Source: Ascarosepion bandense
Lineage: Eukaryota; Mollusca; Cephalopoda; Sepiida; Sepiidae
DNA length: 64,000 bases
NCBI GenBank assembly: GCA_037127315.1
Contig: JBBBDQ010001944.1
Span: 791,001-855,000, forward strand
Direction of reading: 5' to 3'
Shown here: in pieces, positions 11,284 through 22,039 of the stretch
How the letters are laid out: every line of letters begins with the position of its first letter
Position numbering within the stretch: the first letter of the stretch is position 1
The notes under the pieces: generated by a model
Seen by the model: the letters and a program-made list of their open reading frames with translations, nothing else
Told to the model about the DNA's origin: nothing
Databases searched by the model: none
Position numbers and translations under genes: made by a program

Positions 11284-11440
11284 AATTATGCCTAAAGATA
11301 CCGCAATTTTCTAATTTAGTAGTGCGCAGTTATTTCGCCCAGTATCCACTGAGTAAAAATATGTATTGCCCAGCTGTTATAGTCCCCTGTCTGTAAAAAT
11401 GAACTCTTCCTCCGTCAATAAATACTAACCTGCGTGAAAA
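11284..11440. repeat. Dispersed repeat W, copy 2
   Basis: Second copy of the repeat at 8661-8815, same orientation, roughly 85% similar by eye. Confidence 0.65.
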
Positions 11441-11526
11441 AACTGAAAAATAGGCTATCCTTTGTATGATACACTTATTTCTTCAGTACATTTCTAGATT
11501 TCAGAACTAAGATTTTTTGTTACTAT

Positions 11527-11768
11527 CAGTCAGTCAGTTAATTACTGTACCTGATAGACGCTTGAACGTCCGTGTCTCTTTCGAGAAATGACTGACTAGG
11601 AAGAAGATTTTTCAGCAGTAAGTTGTCATTAATTTCAGCAGTCGACTGATTACCAACCAAGGCTATAGAACCTGCTATTTAACCAACATCTGGAGGAAGA
11701 AGTGCTAGATTAATACCTTTCCCAAGTGCGTAGGAAAATGAAATGAATACCACCGGAACTCTAACCCT
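11527..11768 (-). mobile_element. SINE-A copy 2, 5'-truncated
   Basis: Minus-strand copy. It opens with the reverse complement of the SINE-A 3' end (CAGTCAGTTAATTACTG) and retains the middle block. The tRNA-like head is missing or highly diverged after about 11768. Confidence 0.75.
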
Positions 11769-12029
11769 ACTCTCCCTCAGATTATACCGTGCCTACATTC
11801 ATTATACCAAAACGCACACCCTGTTACTATACAAATATTTTAATTTTATATTTTCAATAAGTAGTCATTTTGGTTGCTTATTTCGCTGACAATCATATAT
11901 TTGGTATTCAGTCTTAATGGTTAACACACTTCTTACTTGCCTTTAAGAACGTTTTGCTTTGTGTTCTTTTCTGGATCTGACATCGACACAGTGTCGTCTA
12001 CTTAATATTAATCTCATTAGGGTTACCCC

Positions 12030-12300
12030 ATCGATGGTACATCTCGTATGGTTTCAAGTCCTGTTTGCACGAGTAAATTCTTGTGATAGGGGTACCAGTG
12101 ACTTAAGTTCGTCGGAGCAAAAAAATATTTATGGAATAGACAGAGGGAAGCCACATCCCGCCGGTGTGAAAGTGGCTTGAGGCGAGCCGCCATGTCGGGA
12201 CCTATCACATTACAGATTCTCCTTTGGAGACTGTCGAGAAATCTGAGATGAACAGCAGGGGCGCCTGATCATATATGACAGCAGTATTTTATGCCTCAAT
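12030..12300 (-). mobile_element. LINE-J fragment
   Basis: The minus-strand frame 12023-12208 gives PLSHRRDVASLCLFHKYFF and then, after a frameshift, the TNLSHWY block, the same C-terminal region as LINE-J copy 1. About 270 bp survive, with no tail attached. Confidence 0.7.
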
Positions 12301-12566
12301 AACCTTTGTGCCTGTTAAATTATCAATATGATTTATTTCATCATTCAATCAATCAGTCTGTTAACACTTTGGCGATCACGCTGAATAAACCTGATAATAA
12401 AGAACATTATTATACAACTCGTCAAGTATAGACTTGTTAACATGATAAAGTGTTTCAACAGATAATGAGAAACGGGTCACTGAAATCTGAAGGCTTACCA
12501 GAATAGTAAAGGATGACTACCAAAGACTAAACCTAGTGCCAAGATAAATATTTCCTCAGAAACAGA

Positions 12567-12625
12567 GGGGTGATTTTTTTCACCCGAAGCAAGACAGTAA
12601 AGCCACTGAAACAGAAGGGTTTGCT
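12567..12625 (-). mobile_element. LINE-J-type 3' tail, diverged
   Basis: CACCCGAAGCAAGACAGTAA and the following CCACTG correspond to the complement of the shared tail, after a T-tract. The region between 12301 and 12566 holds nothing recognisable. Confidence 0.55.
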
Positions 12626-12889
12626 GGAAAGTTAGAAACAGTATGAAGAAGAGTAACAACGAAGGCAGTAAATATCGATAGACATTCATTTAATTTTTTG
12701 CAGATTATTGTTGACTGGAAAGTATGCAACTGAAAGAAAGTCCCAGAAACGAGAAATGTTAGAAAAAAACTGTTAGCATAGAATTAACGGTTACATCGAG
12801 TCAACTCAACTGTAAATTGAAGAGGTATTGTCTCCAGTCTACTGCTGGTCTCAAATACAATGACTCTAGACATCATAACAATTACCATA

Positions 12890-13225
12890 AAATTATTTAT
12901 AAAAAAACCATAGTAAGGTAAGCTTACGGCGGTGGGAAAGTGATCAAAACAGAGGCACCATATCAGGGCCATTAAAATCGTTGCTCGCTTTTGTTTTTTT
13001 TATTTTATTTTATCAAGAAGCTTTAGATAAATACAAAGAGAACTGGACCATATGTGGCAGCAATAATCTAAGCATGCACAAATGTTAGAGTTATAAATAT
13101 ACAATATATACGCAGGAGAGAAAGGCCATCAAGTACGACACAGTGAACAAAACTTTTTATGGCTGATCTAGCAATGGATTCAATATAATTTTTCCTCTTT
13201 ATATTAGCTGAATATCAATCTACAT
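12890..13225 (-). mobile_element. Highly decayed LINE-J body
   Basis: Phrases such as CATATGTGGCAGCAATAATC and AGCAATGGATTCAATATA align with LINE-J copy 1 (4160-4305) in order and strand. It probably belongs with the tail at 12567, making one very old insertion. Confidence 0.5.
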
Positions 13226-13305
13226 TTATGAAAGTGAAATTTGAACAATTGCCTCATAGTTGAAGACGAGACTTGAGGTAACACAGATGTCGTGCCATAG
13301 AAGGA

Positions 13306-14030
13306 CTAGCAGTATAGTCCGGCGTTGCTCGGGCGTAATGAAAGCTTTAAAACTAATCCATGGTACTGAAGCTCAGAGTCTTTGGACGTTGGCACGAAAG
13401 ACTAAAAAGCAATAGTTGCTTCCAGTTAAAGCGAAACCGTAGACTGAAAGAAAAATGAATGGATGCAAGCCAAATTTTCATTTCCTGGTATCGATATCAA
13501 ATAGGTTTTTTCGGCGTAAACTGAATTTTGAAGGCTAAATACGTCCTCTGAATAAATGGTATCATGGCTGAGACTAAGAACTACAATTATACCTACTTAA
13601 AACCAAACCCGAAGCAAAAACTAAAATAAAAGGGCTGAAAAAAATACAGACATACAGGCAGATAAACAGACACACACACAAACACCTTGCCTTTTATATA
13701 TATAATAGATTTTCTGTACTATTGTAAGAACTGCAACCTTGAAACTTCTGAATATCGTTTCTTATGTCTTTGTCTATGAGTGTATCAAATTTGATTAAAA
13801 TTGGACCACTCCTTCTATAACCCAATTTTTTCGATTATCGATTCTCGATATTTATCGGGGGTACCTCAACACAAAACCTAGGTAAGAACTCTCGCAGGTG
13901 CTTATAGTACAACTGTGCAAATTTTCAAGAAAATCGGTTCAGCCGTTTCGGAGTCTATATGTAACGGGCACACAGACACAGACACACACAGACACACACA
14001 GACAAAGTTCCATTTATAAATAAATTTAGA
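13306..14030 (-). mobile_element. Non-autonomous Helitron copy 1
   Basis: Minus-strand element of 725 bp. The 5' end is TCTAAATTTATTTATAAATG. The 3' end is the hairpin CCGAGCAACGCCGG followed about ten bases later by CTAG. It is flanked by A and T, as expected for Helitron insertion between A and T. Internal blocks (TTCAAGAAAATCGGTTCAGC; GATTATCGATTCTCGAT) are shared with the copies at 20.2, 24.1 and 35.5 kb. There is no Rep/helicase, so movement would depend on an autonomous relative elsewhere. Confidence 0.85.
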
Positions 14031-15290
14031 TTAGATGCTGTGAAAATGACATGAAAGGCGAATGTAAGAAGCGTGAACGTTTTAGGAAAATGGTTGTAAC
14101 AATATAGAACCAGAGAATATTGCAGACCTGATAATATTACAGAATTTGGAAGACACGCTAAAAGGTTTGAAAGAGTTGAAACGAAAATATAAATTCCCAC
14201 GGCTAGAAAATGTATTCACTCACTGCTGTATCATCCTGATAATTCAATGGCGGTAATCACTAGAAACAATATGTATTTTATAATAAGGGGTTGATGAGAT
14301 CAAGTGTTGAGAATCGTCAAATCTATTACATTACTAACGGGTCACAACAAATGCGTCTGTAAAGGAAATTGAAGAATTGGAGAATTCCTGAAATTACGTG
14401 AGCGCAGAAAATGGAAGATCCCAGGTGTAAATTGAGACCGCCTCCGGAGAATCACATTGCAGGAACGGACCTATCGACATGATTTATGGCTGAGCGCAAT
14501 AATTTTCAGCTACCCTTATTTACTAAGGTGCACAGCATTCGTCAGCCGTTGAAGAGTCGAGCGAATTGGGACCAGTCGACGGTGTTCAAACATCCGTCTC
14601 CAGCAGTCGTTACCAGCAAAAGACGCTAAGAAGAATAGTCAAAGATCACAACCAAAAAAAGCCGTTATAAGTAACTGTCCACTGAAGTGTAACTGCACCT
14701 GACAATAAATTCCTTTCAAACAAAAATGCAGAGAAATCATTTCAACCATATTGTTGTAGCTAATGTTTACACTCGCATTATCAACAGTAGTGAATAAAAT
14801 TAAATCAATATGTTTTTATTTATAAGAAGTGTTGGCTTATTACTTGACAAAAGTTATTTATAAGTCTACTTTAAATGTGACGAGATTGGGCGATTTCTGG
14901 CAGAGTTTGTCGGATGCATCTTTTCTGTGATCTGAAAAGTACAATATATCCTTGAAAAGACAGATGGAAGATTGTTGGAAAATTGCCCAATCGGCTATCT
15001 GACGCAATGAAGAGCTCGCGAACGAAACACCCAGATACAACAGCCAAAACTGATTAAGACCCAAGCGATTGTATGTGGGTGATAAGTAGGGATATTATAA
15101 GCTTGAAAACTTTACTTATTCAGCCTGTGGTGTTAAAATCTAGTGCTGTGTTAGAATAGATAACACCAAGATTTGGTGCGTACTACCCAAAAATTCATTC
15201 CTGGTGGAGACCTGATTAAATGCGTTGTGACTATCACTATCTTACCAACATTTGCTTTTATTTCTACTTACAACCCTCACTGAATACTCC
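14031..15290. other. No recognisable gene
   Basis: About 1.26 kb with no family match and no convincing coding frame on either strand. Confidence 0.45.
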
Positions 15291-15340
15291 ATATTTTCAG
15301 CCTTGTGTCACATCTAAGCGGCGCTTAGAAAATGAATTTT
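15291..15340 (+). mobile_element. SINE-D body fragment
   Basis: AGCCTTGTGTCACATCTAAG plus GGCGCTTAGAAAATGA matches 7266-7306 closely; the tRNA-like head is absent. Confidence 0.45.
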
Positions 15341-15664
15341 TATGTCATGGGCTTGTTACCCTGTTTTTAGGTCCCCCTGCAAATACGGGGTATTATGGTA
15401 TGTGTAGCATTGTAAGATGACAGATGAGTTTTTGTGGTAAATGAAAAAATTGTTAAGAGTGATTGGGTCGTGAATGTGATTATCTAGGTATAGGAGAGTT
15501 AGTGAAGACCACCCTCTACCCTCCCCCATGGTATGTCCCGGAAAGGGATATATATATATCATTCGAGGTAGCTAAGCGGTTTAGGCAAATGTAACCGGGT
15601 AGGACAATCTAGTACGTAGATGTAATGAACGGTACTCGTCGTATGCAGTACCCTGAGGCATAGG

Positions 15665-15785
15665 CATAGTCGATAGATGTAGACCAATAGTCGTAGACCT
15701 ATGGACGTAGACCTCTAGCAGTAGACCTGTAAACCTCTAGTCGTATGGAGGTAGACCTCCTTTCGAAGACCTGTAGACCTCGCTT
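15665..15785. repeat. Short degenerate GTAGACCT minisatellite
   Basis: The phrase GTAGACCT, or a close variant, recurs about eight times at 12-20 bp spacing, interleaved with CTAGTCGTA. Low copy and irregular. Confidence 0.65.
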
Positions 15786-16492
15786 TCGTCTGTATTTATG
15801 GCTGACACCAGAGGAAACTGTTAGGGGGAACCAAGGTGTATGCATATTCATTACATATACATTACATAACCCCATTTCGATCATGTGCCACATTTTCTGT
15901 ATTCTGCAGAAATAAATAAATAGATAAATAAATAGATTATTTATAACAGGCGACGCGCCGAATGCTTAAGCAATACTTTTTATTATAAAATCTAGAAAAC
16001 GAGATACAACAGTGCCGACGAGAAATAAAATTCATACGAGATATAACTAGAGTTACGAGAATATTTAAACTCATATTGAATATAACAAGTATAAAAACTG
16101 CTCTGTTGCTCCGGAGCACAGAGTACCAGTGGTGACAAGAATTTGAAGCACGTTCGTTTATTTGTTTTCTTTTTGTTGTAAGAAATAAGAGAGAAAAAAC
16201 AAATATTCCTCTAAGATGGACAAAATATTGGCTTCTGTGGTACAAATTAACAGCAGCAACAACGAAAACAAAATCAACAGCAATAGAAACAACAACAAAA
16301 TATAACAGAAAAGAAAATGAATTCTGAACTGAATAATAAATATACATTGAAGGAAATATCGGACGAATGTCATAAAATCCAATATCTGAGACCTGATGCC
16401 GAAGAAATTTAGGAAAAATCATGTGCATACATTCAAGCGAAAAAAAAGTCCTTGTTTCAGATGTGGAATGTTACATCTCGATGACAACTCTT

Positions 16493-16951
16493 CCTTAAGA
16501 ATTCGAAGGGGAGGTATGAACCATTAAGAATTCGAAGGGAGGTATGAACCATTAAGAATTCGAAGGGGAGGTATGAACCATTAAGAATTCGAAGGGAGGT
16601 ATGAACCATTAAGAATTCGAAGGGAGGTATGAACCATTAAGAATTCGAAGGGGAGGTATGAACCATTAAGAATTCGAAGGGAGGTATGAACCATTAAGAA
16701 TTCGAAGGGAGGTATGAATCATTAAGAATTCGAAGGGGAGGTATGAGCCATTAAGAATTCGAAGGGAGGTATGAACCATTAAGAATTCGAAGGGAGGTAT
16801 GAACCATTAAGAATTCGAAGGGGAGGTATGAACCATTAAGAATTCGAAGGGAGGTATGAACCATTAAGAATTCGAAGGGGGGGTATGAACCATTAAGAAT
16901 TCGAAGGGAGGTATGAACCATTAAAAATTCGAAGGGGAGGTATGAACCATT
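16493..16951. repeat. 28/29-bp EcoRI-site minisatellite, 16 units
   Basis: Unit TTAAGAATTCGAAGGG(G) plus AGGTATGAACCA. Units differ mainly by GGGG (29 bp) or GGG (28 bp). Reading the G count along the array gives 4-3-4-3-3-4-3-3-4-3-3-4-3-4-3-4, which shows a three-unit higher-order repeat in the middle. A GAATTC site is present in almost every unit. The minus-strand frame 16751-16975 is this array translated and not a gene. Upstream, 15800-16490 is AT-rich and featureless. Confidence 0.97.
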
Positions 16952-17161
16952 TGAACATAGAATGTCACACTGCAAAACTAAACCAAGAAAAAATTCTCAC
17001 TAAAAAAGAAATTTAAACAATTATAAAATAATAAATATAATTTTGATTATTTAACGAAAAAATAATAAAAGAAAAAAATATAAATCCTTTTGATTATTTA
17101 AAAAAGTTAAATAACTGTTTAGAGCCACATAACTCTCCATTGCCGAGTCCAGAGGAAATTT

Positions 17162-17437
17162 ATGCAAAGTTATACAGCGAAAAGACTTTTTGCAAATACA
17201 AGTTTAACAACTAGAAATAGGCACAAGAGATTGTTTGGATTCAACCAACTTCCTTTTGGTATAAAAGTAACTCTAGCTATATTTCAACAAGTTATAGATA
17301 CCGTGCATGTAGATTTTGGTATAAAATATGTTTATCTCGATGACATATTAATTAAAAATGTATCAAAGGAACATTTTGTTGTTTTGTTATTTTTTAAGAC
17401 GAGAGAACTGGTTCAAACTCAACGAAGAAAAGTGTGA
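17162..17437 (+). pseudogene. Gypsy reverse transcriptase fragment
   Basis: The 91-residue frame has FGFNQLPFGIKV (usual FxxLPFGxxxAP), a FQQVID block and YVYLDDILI with both catalytic aspartates. The segment that normally carries the first catalytic aspartate (DLSDAY-like) is missing: the frame jumps from LPSPEEIYAKL to the FGF block, so about 30 residues are deleted. After ILI the frame breaks; the neighbouring frame carries LNEEKCDCFLPKIKYL. Length is about one third of a normal RT domain. Confidence 0.85.
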
Positions 17438-17730
17438 TTGCTTTTTGCCGAAAATTAAGTACCTAAGATAAATTATTGATAAAAAGAATCATCTCTATCC
17501 GCCGAGGGCAAGTCTAATTAAAAATATTCCCCCCTAACAAATGTTACTAGTTTACAAGCATGGATTAATAAGTGTCAGGAGGCATTCTAAGAAATAAAAA
17601 TACTAACGCCAGACTTATCATTAGAGCACTTCGATCCAAAATCAGAAATCATAGCAGTCTCAGATGCTAGTAATTGTGGGATAGGAGCAGATATTTTACA
17701 GAAATACCATGACGGTAATATGAAAGTTGT
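17408..17730 (+). repeat. Duplicated segment A, first copy
   Basis: These 323 bp recur without any difference that I can see at 18678-19000 (offset 1270). They cover the RT-RNase H junction of the Gypsy element. Confidence 0.95.
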
Positions 17731-17930
17731 CACTCATGCTTCGTGTTCGCTACTACCAACAGAAAAAATACAGTCAGATCTAAAAAGAGGCGGCAGCAAT
17801 TATATTTGCCGTAAAAGAATATCACAATTTTGGTTGTAGAAAGCTCTCAGACGTCTATTATCAATCTATTATTCGACAAAATATCCTACGCATAGATAGA
17901 AAAGATTAGAACTTTGGAGTACCATTTTAT

Positions 17931-18218
17931 TGTTATGTCGTGAGTAAGAATAAATAACTCAACAACAGGAATAGGTTAATTGTTGTATTCCGTGAAAATA
18001 GTATTTACAAAGGTTATTAGTATCCAATACAAGAATAAAGGTTAATCGTCTCAACCGTCGTAAGACGTAGTATGAGGAATGGGTACTTCCGGGTCGTCAC
18101 CGGAAGTCTACAACTGACTTGTCGATCGGCTGCTCGGCACACCCTCCTACGAAGATGCCACCATTTACATAGTAATGGTATAGTCCATTATAGCCGAATA
18201 GGCGCGGGCGTCCCAACA
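17931..18218 (+). mobile_element. Solo LTR nested in the Gypsy RNase H
   Basis: A 288-bp unit starting TGTTATGTCG and ending CCCAACA (TGTT...AACA termini), flanked by a perfect 5-bp target-site duplication TTTAT (17926-17930 and 18219-18223). Removing the LTR plus one duplication leaves the RNase H frame continuous across the site, which confirms the boundaries. It is a solo LTR left by LTR-LTR recombination of a younger element. Strand is assigned by analogy only. Confidence 0.9.
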
Positions 18219-18330
18219 TTTATTAAATTACAATGTTACGATGGAATACAACCGTCTAAAATATTAGGGCATGCGAATGGATTATCAAAAAATACTGAAC
18301 CGTTAGAGGACCATGTCATTGCAGAATTCA

Positions 18331-18679
18331 GTTGTGAAATAGAAAACAAATATATTATCCAATGTAGTAAGCAAATTACCAGTTTCCCTGGAAGAAATGA
18401 AAGAAAAAGTAGAAGTCAAGTTGATTGTGGAAATAAAAAATCAACTAAACAAAGAAAGAATTTAATTTAGATTTGAACGCTTCCTCATTGTGTGACAAAG
18501 TATTGATGTTCTCACAAAGAGTTGTAAAATGCAGCATATAACAAAAGCAAATATTAAATGAATTTCATAGCAAACATCCGGGAATGTCAAGAAGCAAATC
18601 TCTTATGAAAATTTATGTATACCGGAACAAAATGGATCAAAACATTGAAAATGTAGTAAAAGCCTGCATGGGTTGTGCT
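18331..18679 (+). repeat. Duplicated segment C, first copy
   Basis: These 349 bp recur identically at 18996-19344 (offset 665). They hold the RNase H-integrase linker and the integrase zinc finger. Confidence 0.95.
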
Positions 18680-19000
18680 GGTTCAAACTCAACGAAGAAA
18701 AGTGTGATTGCTTTTTGCCGAAAATTAAGTACCTAAGATAAATTATTGATAAAAAGAATCATCTCTATCCGCCGAGGGCAAGTCTAATTAAAAATATTCC
18801 CCCCTAACAAATGTTACTAGTTTACAAGCATGGATTAATAAGTGTCAGGAGGCATTCTAAGAAATAAAAATACTAACGCCAGACTTATCATTAGAGCACT
18901 TCGATCCAAAATCAGAAATCATAGCAGTCTCAGATGCTAGTAATTGTGGGATAGGAGCAGATATTTTACAGAAATACCATGACGGTAATATGAAAGTTGT
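18678..19000 (+). repeat. Duplicated segment A, second copy
   Basis: Identical to 17408-17730 by eye. It joins directly to the second C segment, skipping the 600 bp (17731-18330) that separate A and C in the first copy. The junction lies in GTTGT, a pentamer present at both parent breakpoints. Confidence 0.95.
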
Positions 19001-19344
19001 GAAATAGAAAACAAATATATTATCCAATGTAGTAAGCAAATTACCAGTTTCCCTGGAAGAAATGAAAGAAAAAGTAGAAGTCAAGTTGATTGTGGAAATA
19101 AAAAATCAACTAAACAAAGAAAGAATTTAATTTAGATTTGAACGCTTCCTCATTGTGTGACAAAGTATTGATGTTCTCACAAAGAGTTGTAAAATGCAGC
19201 ATATAACAAAAGCAAATATTAAATGAATTTCATAGCAAACATCCGGGAATGTCAAGAAGCAAATCTCTTATGAAAATTTATGTATACCGGAACAAAATGG
19301 ATCAAAACATTGAAAATGTAGTAAAAGCCTGCATGGGTTGTGCT
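18996..19344 (+). repeat. Duplicated segment C, second copy
   Basis: Identical to 18331-18679 by eye, then continues into the integrase catalytic core that the first copy lacks. Confidence 0.95.
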
Positions 19345-20155
19345 CTGGCAGCAAAATTACCTACCACGAAAATATAACCCTAGCCAAAGAACAGACACAC
19401 CATGATTGCATATTGATTTTGCAGGTCCAATAATCGGATCCTATTATTTTGTTGTCGTGAATAGCTTTATTAAGTGGCCTGAAATGTGCAAGTGCAGAAA
19501 AAAAACAACTTCTTTGGAGAGAGTAAATACTTTTTTGCAGAAACTGTTTCAAGGTATGGTATACTAGATAACATAGGCACGGATAACGGCATAAAATTCA
19601 ATACTACACCGCCTTATCAACCAAGGTCAAACAGACAAGCTGAATAAATTTTGGGTACTTTGAAGAGATATTTGAAAAAATTCAGTCAGTTAAGTGCCAT
19701 ACATGATACACGCTTAGGCGAACATGTCTCGAAAAAGAAATAACTGACTGATTAAAGATTATCACGCAGTAGCTTGTCATTACTTTTTGTGGTAGACTGG
19801 TTGCCAGTCAAGGCTATAAAACCCAACCTGTCCTGTTATTTAACCCATAACTGGAGGAAAAGATGGATTTATACATTTTTCAAGGTATTTGCGCGTAAGT
19901 GAATGCAATGAATTCAACTGAAATTCGAACTCCGCACCCCGATTTCTCGTTCCGAGCTAACATCCGCTGCACCACAACGCACATCTCGCACCACAACGCA
20001 CATCCTTTGAAAAAAGTAAGACATGAAAAAGTGAAAACCTGAACGAAGAGGTACTACAAAAATTCTTGTTAGTTTACAGTATAACGCCTAATCGAACAAA
20101 AAGGACAATAAACTTTTCAAGATTAGTGAAAAATGTTTTTCAGAGTATATAAAAA
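19231..20155 (+). pseudogene. Gypsy integrase, interrupted by a SINE
   Basis: The HHCC finger (H-x2-H at about 19231-19242 and C-x2-C at 19329-19340) is followed by IDFAGP with the first catalytic D and by VVVNSFIKWPEM, then TDNG, then SNRQAE followed by a stop. The SINE-A inserted at 19681-20005 splits the core from the downstream helix, which resumes with KFLLVYSITPN near 20050. Catalytic residues can still be recognised but frameshifts and stops rule out activity. Confidence 0.8.
19681..20005 (-). mobile_element. SINE-A copy 3 with 10-bp target duplication
   Basis: Full-length minus-strand SINE-A flanked by TTTGAAAAAA on both sides (19671-19680 and 20006-20015). Its tRNA-like head carries a small tandem duplication: CACCACAACGCACATC occurs twice near the 5' end. 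It sits inside Gypsy integrase sequence, so the Gypsy is older. Confidence 0.92.
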
Positions 20156-20189
20156 TTGAAAAGAAGGCGTAATAATGTTATAAATCTGA

Positions 20190-20689
20190 TCTCTAAACTT
20201 ATTTATAAATGGAACTTTGTCTGTGTGTGTGTGTATCCGTTACCTATAGACTCCGAAACAGCTGAACCGATTTCCTTGAAAATTTACACGGTTGTACTAT
20301 AAGCGTCTGCGAGTGTTCATAGCTCGGTTTCGTGTCGAAGTTCTCCCGATAAATATCGAGAATCGAGAATCGAAAAAATCGGTTTATAGAAGGAGTGGTC
20401 CGATTTTAATCAAATTTGAGACACTTATAAACAAAGACATGAGAAACGTTATTCGGAAGTTTCAAGGTTGTAGTTCTTACAATAGTGCAGAAAATCGATA
20501 ATATATATATATAAAAGGCAAGATGTTTGTGTGTGTGTCTGTTTATCTGTCTTTATGTTCTTTATACAAATCCACAATTTTTATCCGATTCTCACCAGAA
20601 ATATCCTTTAAGCAGAGTCTAAGCTCCAGGACAATGGATTAGTTTTCAAGCTTTCATTACACCCGAGCAACGCCGGGCTATACTGCTAG
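20190..20689 (+). mobile_element. Non-autonomous Helitron copy 2
   Basis: About 500 bp. Starts TCTCTAAACTTATTTATAAA (or two bases later at TCTAAACT) after an A, and ends with the hairpin CCGAGCAACGCCGG and GCTATACTGCTAG, followed by T. Contains (GT)n near the 5' end and a short TA tract. It lies against or inside the 3' end of the Gypsy corpse. Confidence 0.85.
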
Positions 20690-21337
20690 TAAATTATAAA
20701 AGGAAAAAATGGGAACGCAAAGGACATTTAATCAGTATTTATATACTGACCAGCGTTTATACCCACTTAAGGACACATGGACCAGTGGATATAGACGTTG
20801 TTTAGTTTCTGCCTTGACTCTTAGATTTGTGAGTTCAATACCAGTCTAAATCAGTGGTGAACAAGTAACTTGCAGGGTTAGAGGGAGATAGCTCATGACT
20901 ACCAAATAGAGGCACTACTACGCAAGGAATGGAGTTCATATACCCCAGTGATTGTAATAAATGATTCAATTCGAAATTCCTAGCACCTGAAGAAGGTTGG
21001 AGCTTACAACGACCGAAACATCGTATAAATAGCAACAAAGATAAGTACAATAGTCCGAATAATGTAAATACTGTAAATACTACCTCGTCTCAGAAATATT
21101 GACAGATATTTAATCAGCTAAGAAAAAGGTTACCTGAGAAAGGGCCTGAAAAAATGGAAGAACCTATGCAAGTATGGATGAGGTTATAAGGTACCTACTC
21201 CCCAAGAATTCGTTTAACGTACAAGTAGGATTTCCGGTAAAATGGCACGAAAAAAAAAAACTGGAAGTTAATCCTAAACTTAAAAGATACAAAGAAAAGT
21301 ACTTTGGAAAACTTGTCAGAAAAAGGAGGGGATGATT
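20690..21337. other. Spacer with a CTGAAGA...GAAAC motif
   Basis: No gene. At about 20987-21020, CACCTGAAGAAGG and GACCGAAACATCG look like hammerhead core pieces, but no stem III or stem I can be drawn, so I do not call a ribozyme. Confidence 0.4.
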
Positions 21338-21560
21338 TTTTTTCTTAATTGTTTCTCCCCAAGCAAGGCGTAACGACACTGATGCGCAGGGGGCTACATA
21401 AGACAGAAAGCTTAGATTGAAGGAGAGTAAAGAGAAAGACGAACCAGTTAAAGGGGGTGTCAGAGAAAGGAGCATAAGAAAGATTGGAATACAGGTGTGA
21501 TGACAGTTGCAAAGGTACAGAGAAAGGAAAAGATATACAGGGTAAATCAAACTAATCCCA
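21338..21560 (-). mobile_element. LINE-J 3' UTR and tail fragment
   Basis: The tail (complement) occupies about 21350-21400, followed upstream in the element by the same purine-rich UTR phrases as copy 1, such as GATGACAG and ACAGAGAAAGG. No coding part remains. Confidence 0.7.
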
Positions 21561-22039
21561 GCCTTGGAAGACTTGCTATTGACGTGATTAGACCAACTTT
21601 CGAACCAGGGAAGTTGGTGCAACTTACACAATGCATAGAAAGAACTTTTATATTTTAGTTTAACAGTTTACTTCAATTTATTTTTAATTTACTTGTTTAA
21701 TCATTTTTTTTTTTTGTTTGAATGTATTTTTTTCTTTTTTTTTATTCAATATTCTCATCGACTTTGGTTGCCATCTTTATTCCTATCAAGTTTACTTGTC
21801 AGAGTAAGTTTATTTATTATCTTCTATACTTTGATAAAAAATGTAAAAAACATTTTAAACGGGAATCCTTTATAGTTCTGATGTTTTGAATGGTTTCTTT
21901 TCTTGTCAATCGTTTAACCTTTCAAATGTTCGGTTTCGACCAAATTATTTTATTTTTTTCGAAGCCTTTGTTTTGTTGTTCTTTTTTTAATTTGTTTTTT
22001 TTTTCGTGCTTGACATTAGATTAGAGATAAATTTAACCG
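21561..22039. other. T-rich spacer upstream of ORF1 remnant
   Basis: T-rich sequence with homopolymer runs. It may be the 5' leader of the retrotransposon whose ORF1 follows, but nothing demonstrates that. Confidence 0.35.

Larger units (their letters stand above)
17121..20165 (+). mobile_element. Ty3/Gypsy LTR retrotransposon corpse with nested insertions
   Basis: Pol remnants occur in the expected order RT, RNase H, integrase on the plus strand. They include LPSPEEIYAKL near 17139, RT YLDD at 17333-17344, RNase H pieces, HANGLSK near 18270, an integrase HHCC finger near 18566-18675, a first catalytic D in IDFAGP at 19414-19416, a second in TDNG at 19582-19584, and a glutamate near 19642 followed at once by a stop. 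The integrase tail resumes after a SINE, near 20035-20155. No flanking LTR pair of its own is visible. The body is broken by stops, a solo LTR, an internal duplication and a SINE, and a Helitron abuts its end. Confidence 0.85.

Noticed and set aside
16751..16975. Minus-strand frame with a regular 19-residue period
   Set aside because: Two units of the 28/29-bp minisatellite equal 57 bases, so the period is an arithmetic effect.
20985..21025. Hammerhead ribozyme at CTGAAGA...GAAAC
   Set aside because: Stem II is irregular and no stem III or stem I can be drawn.
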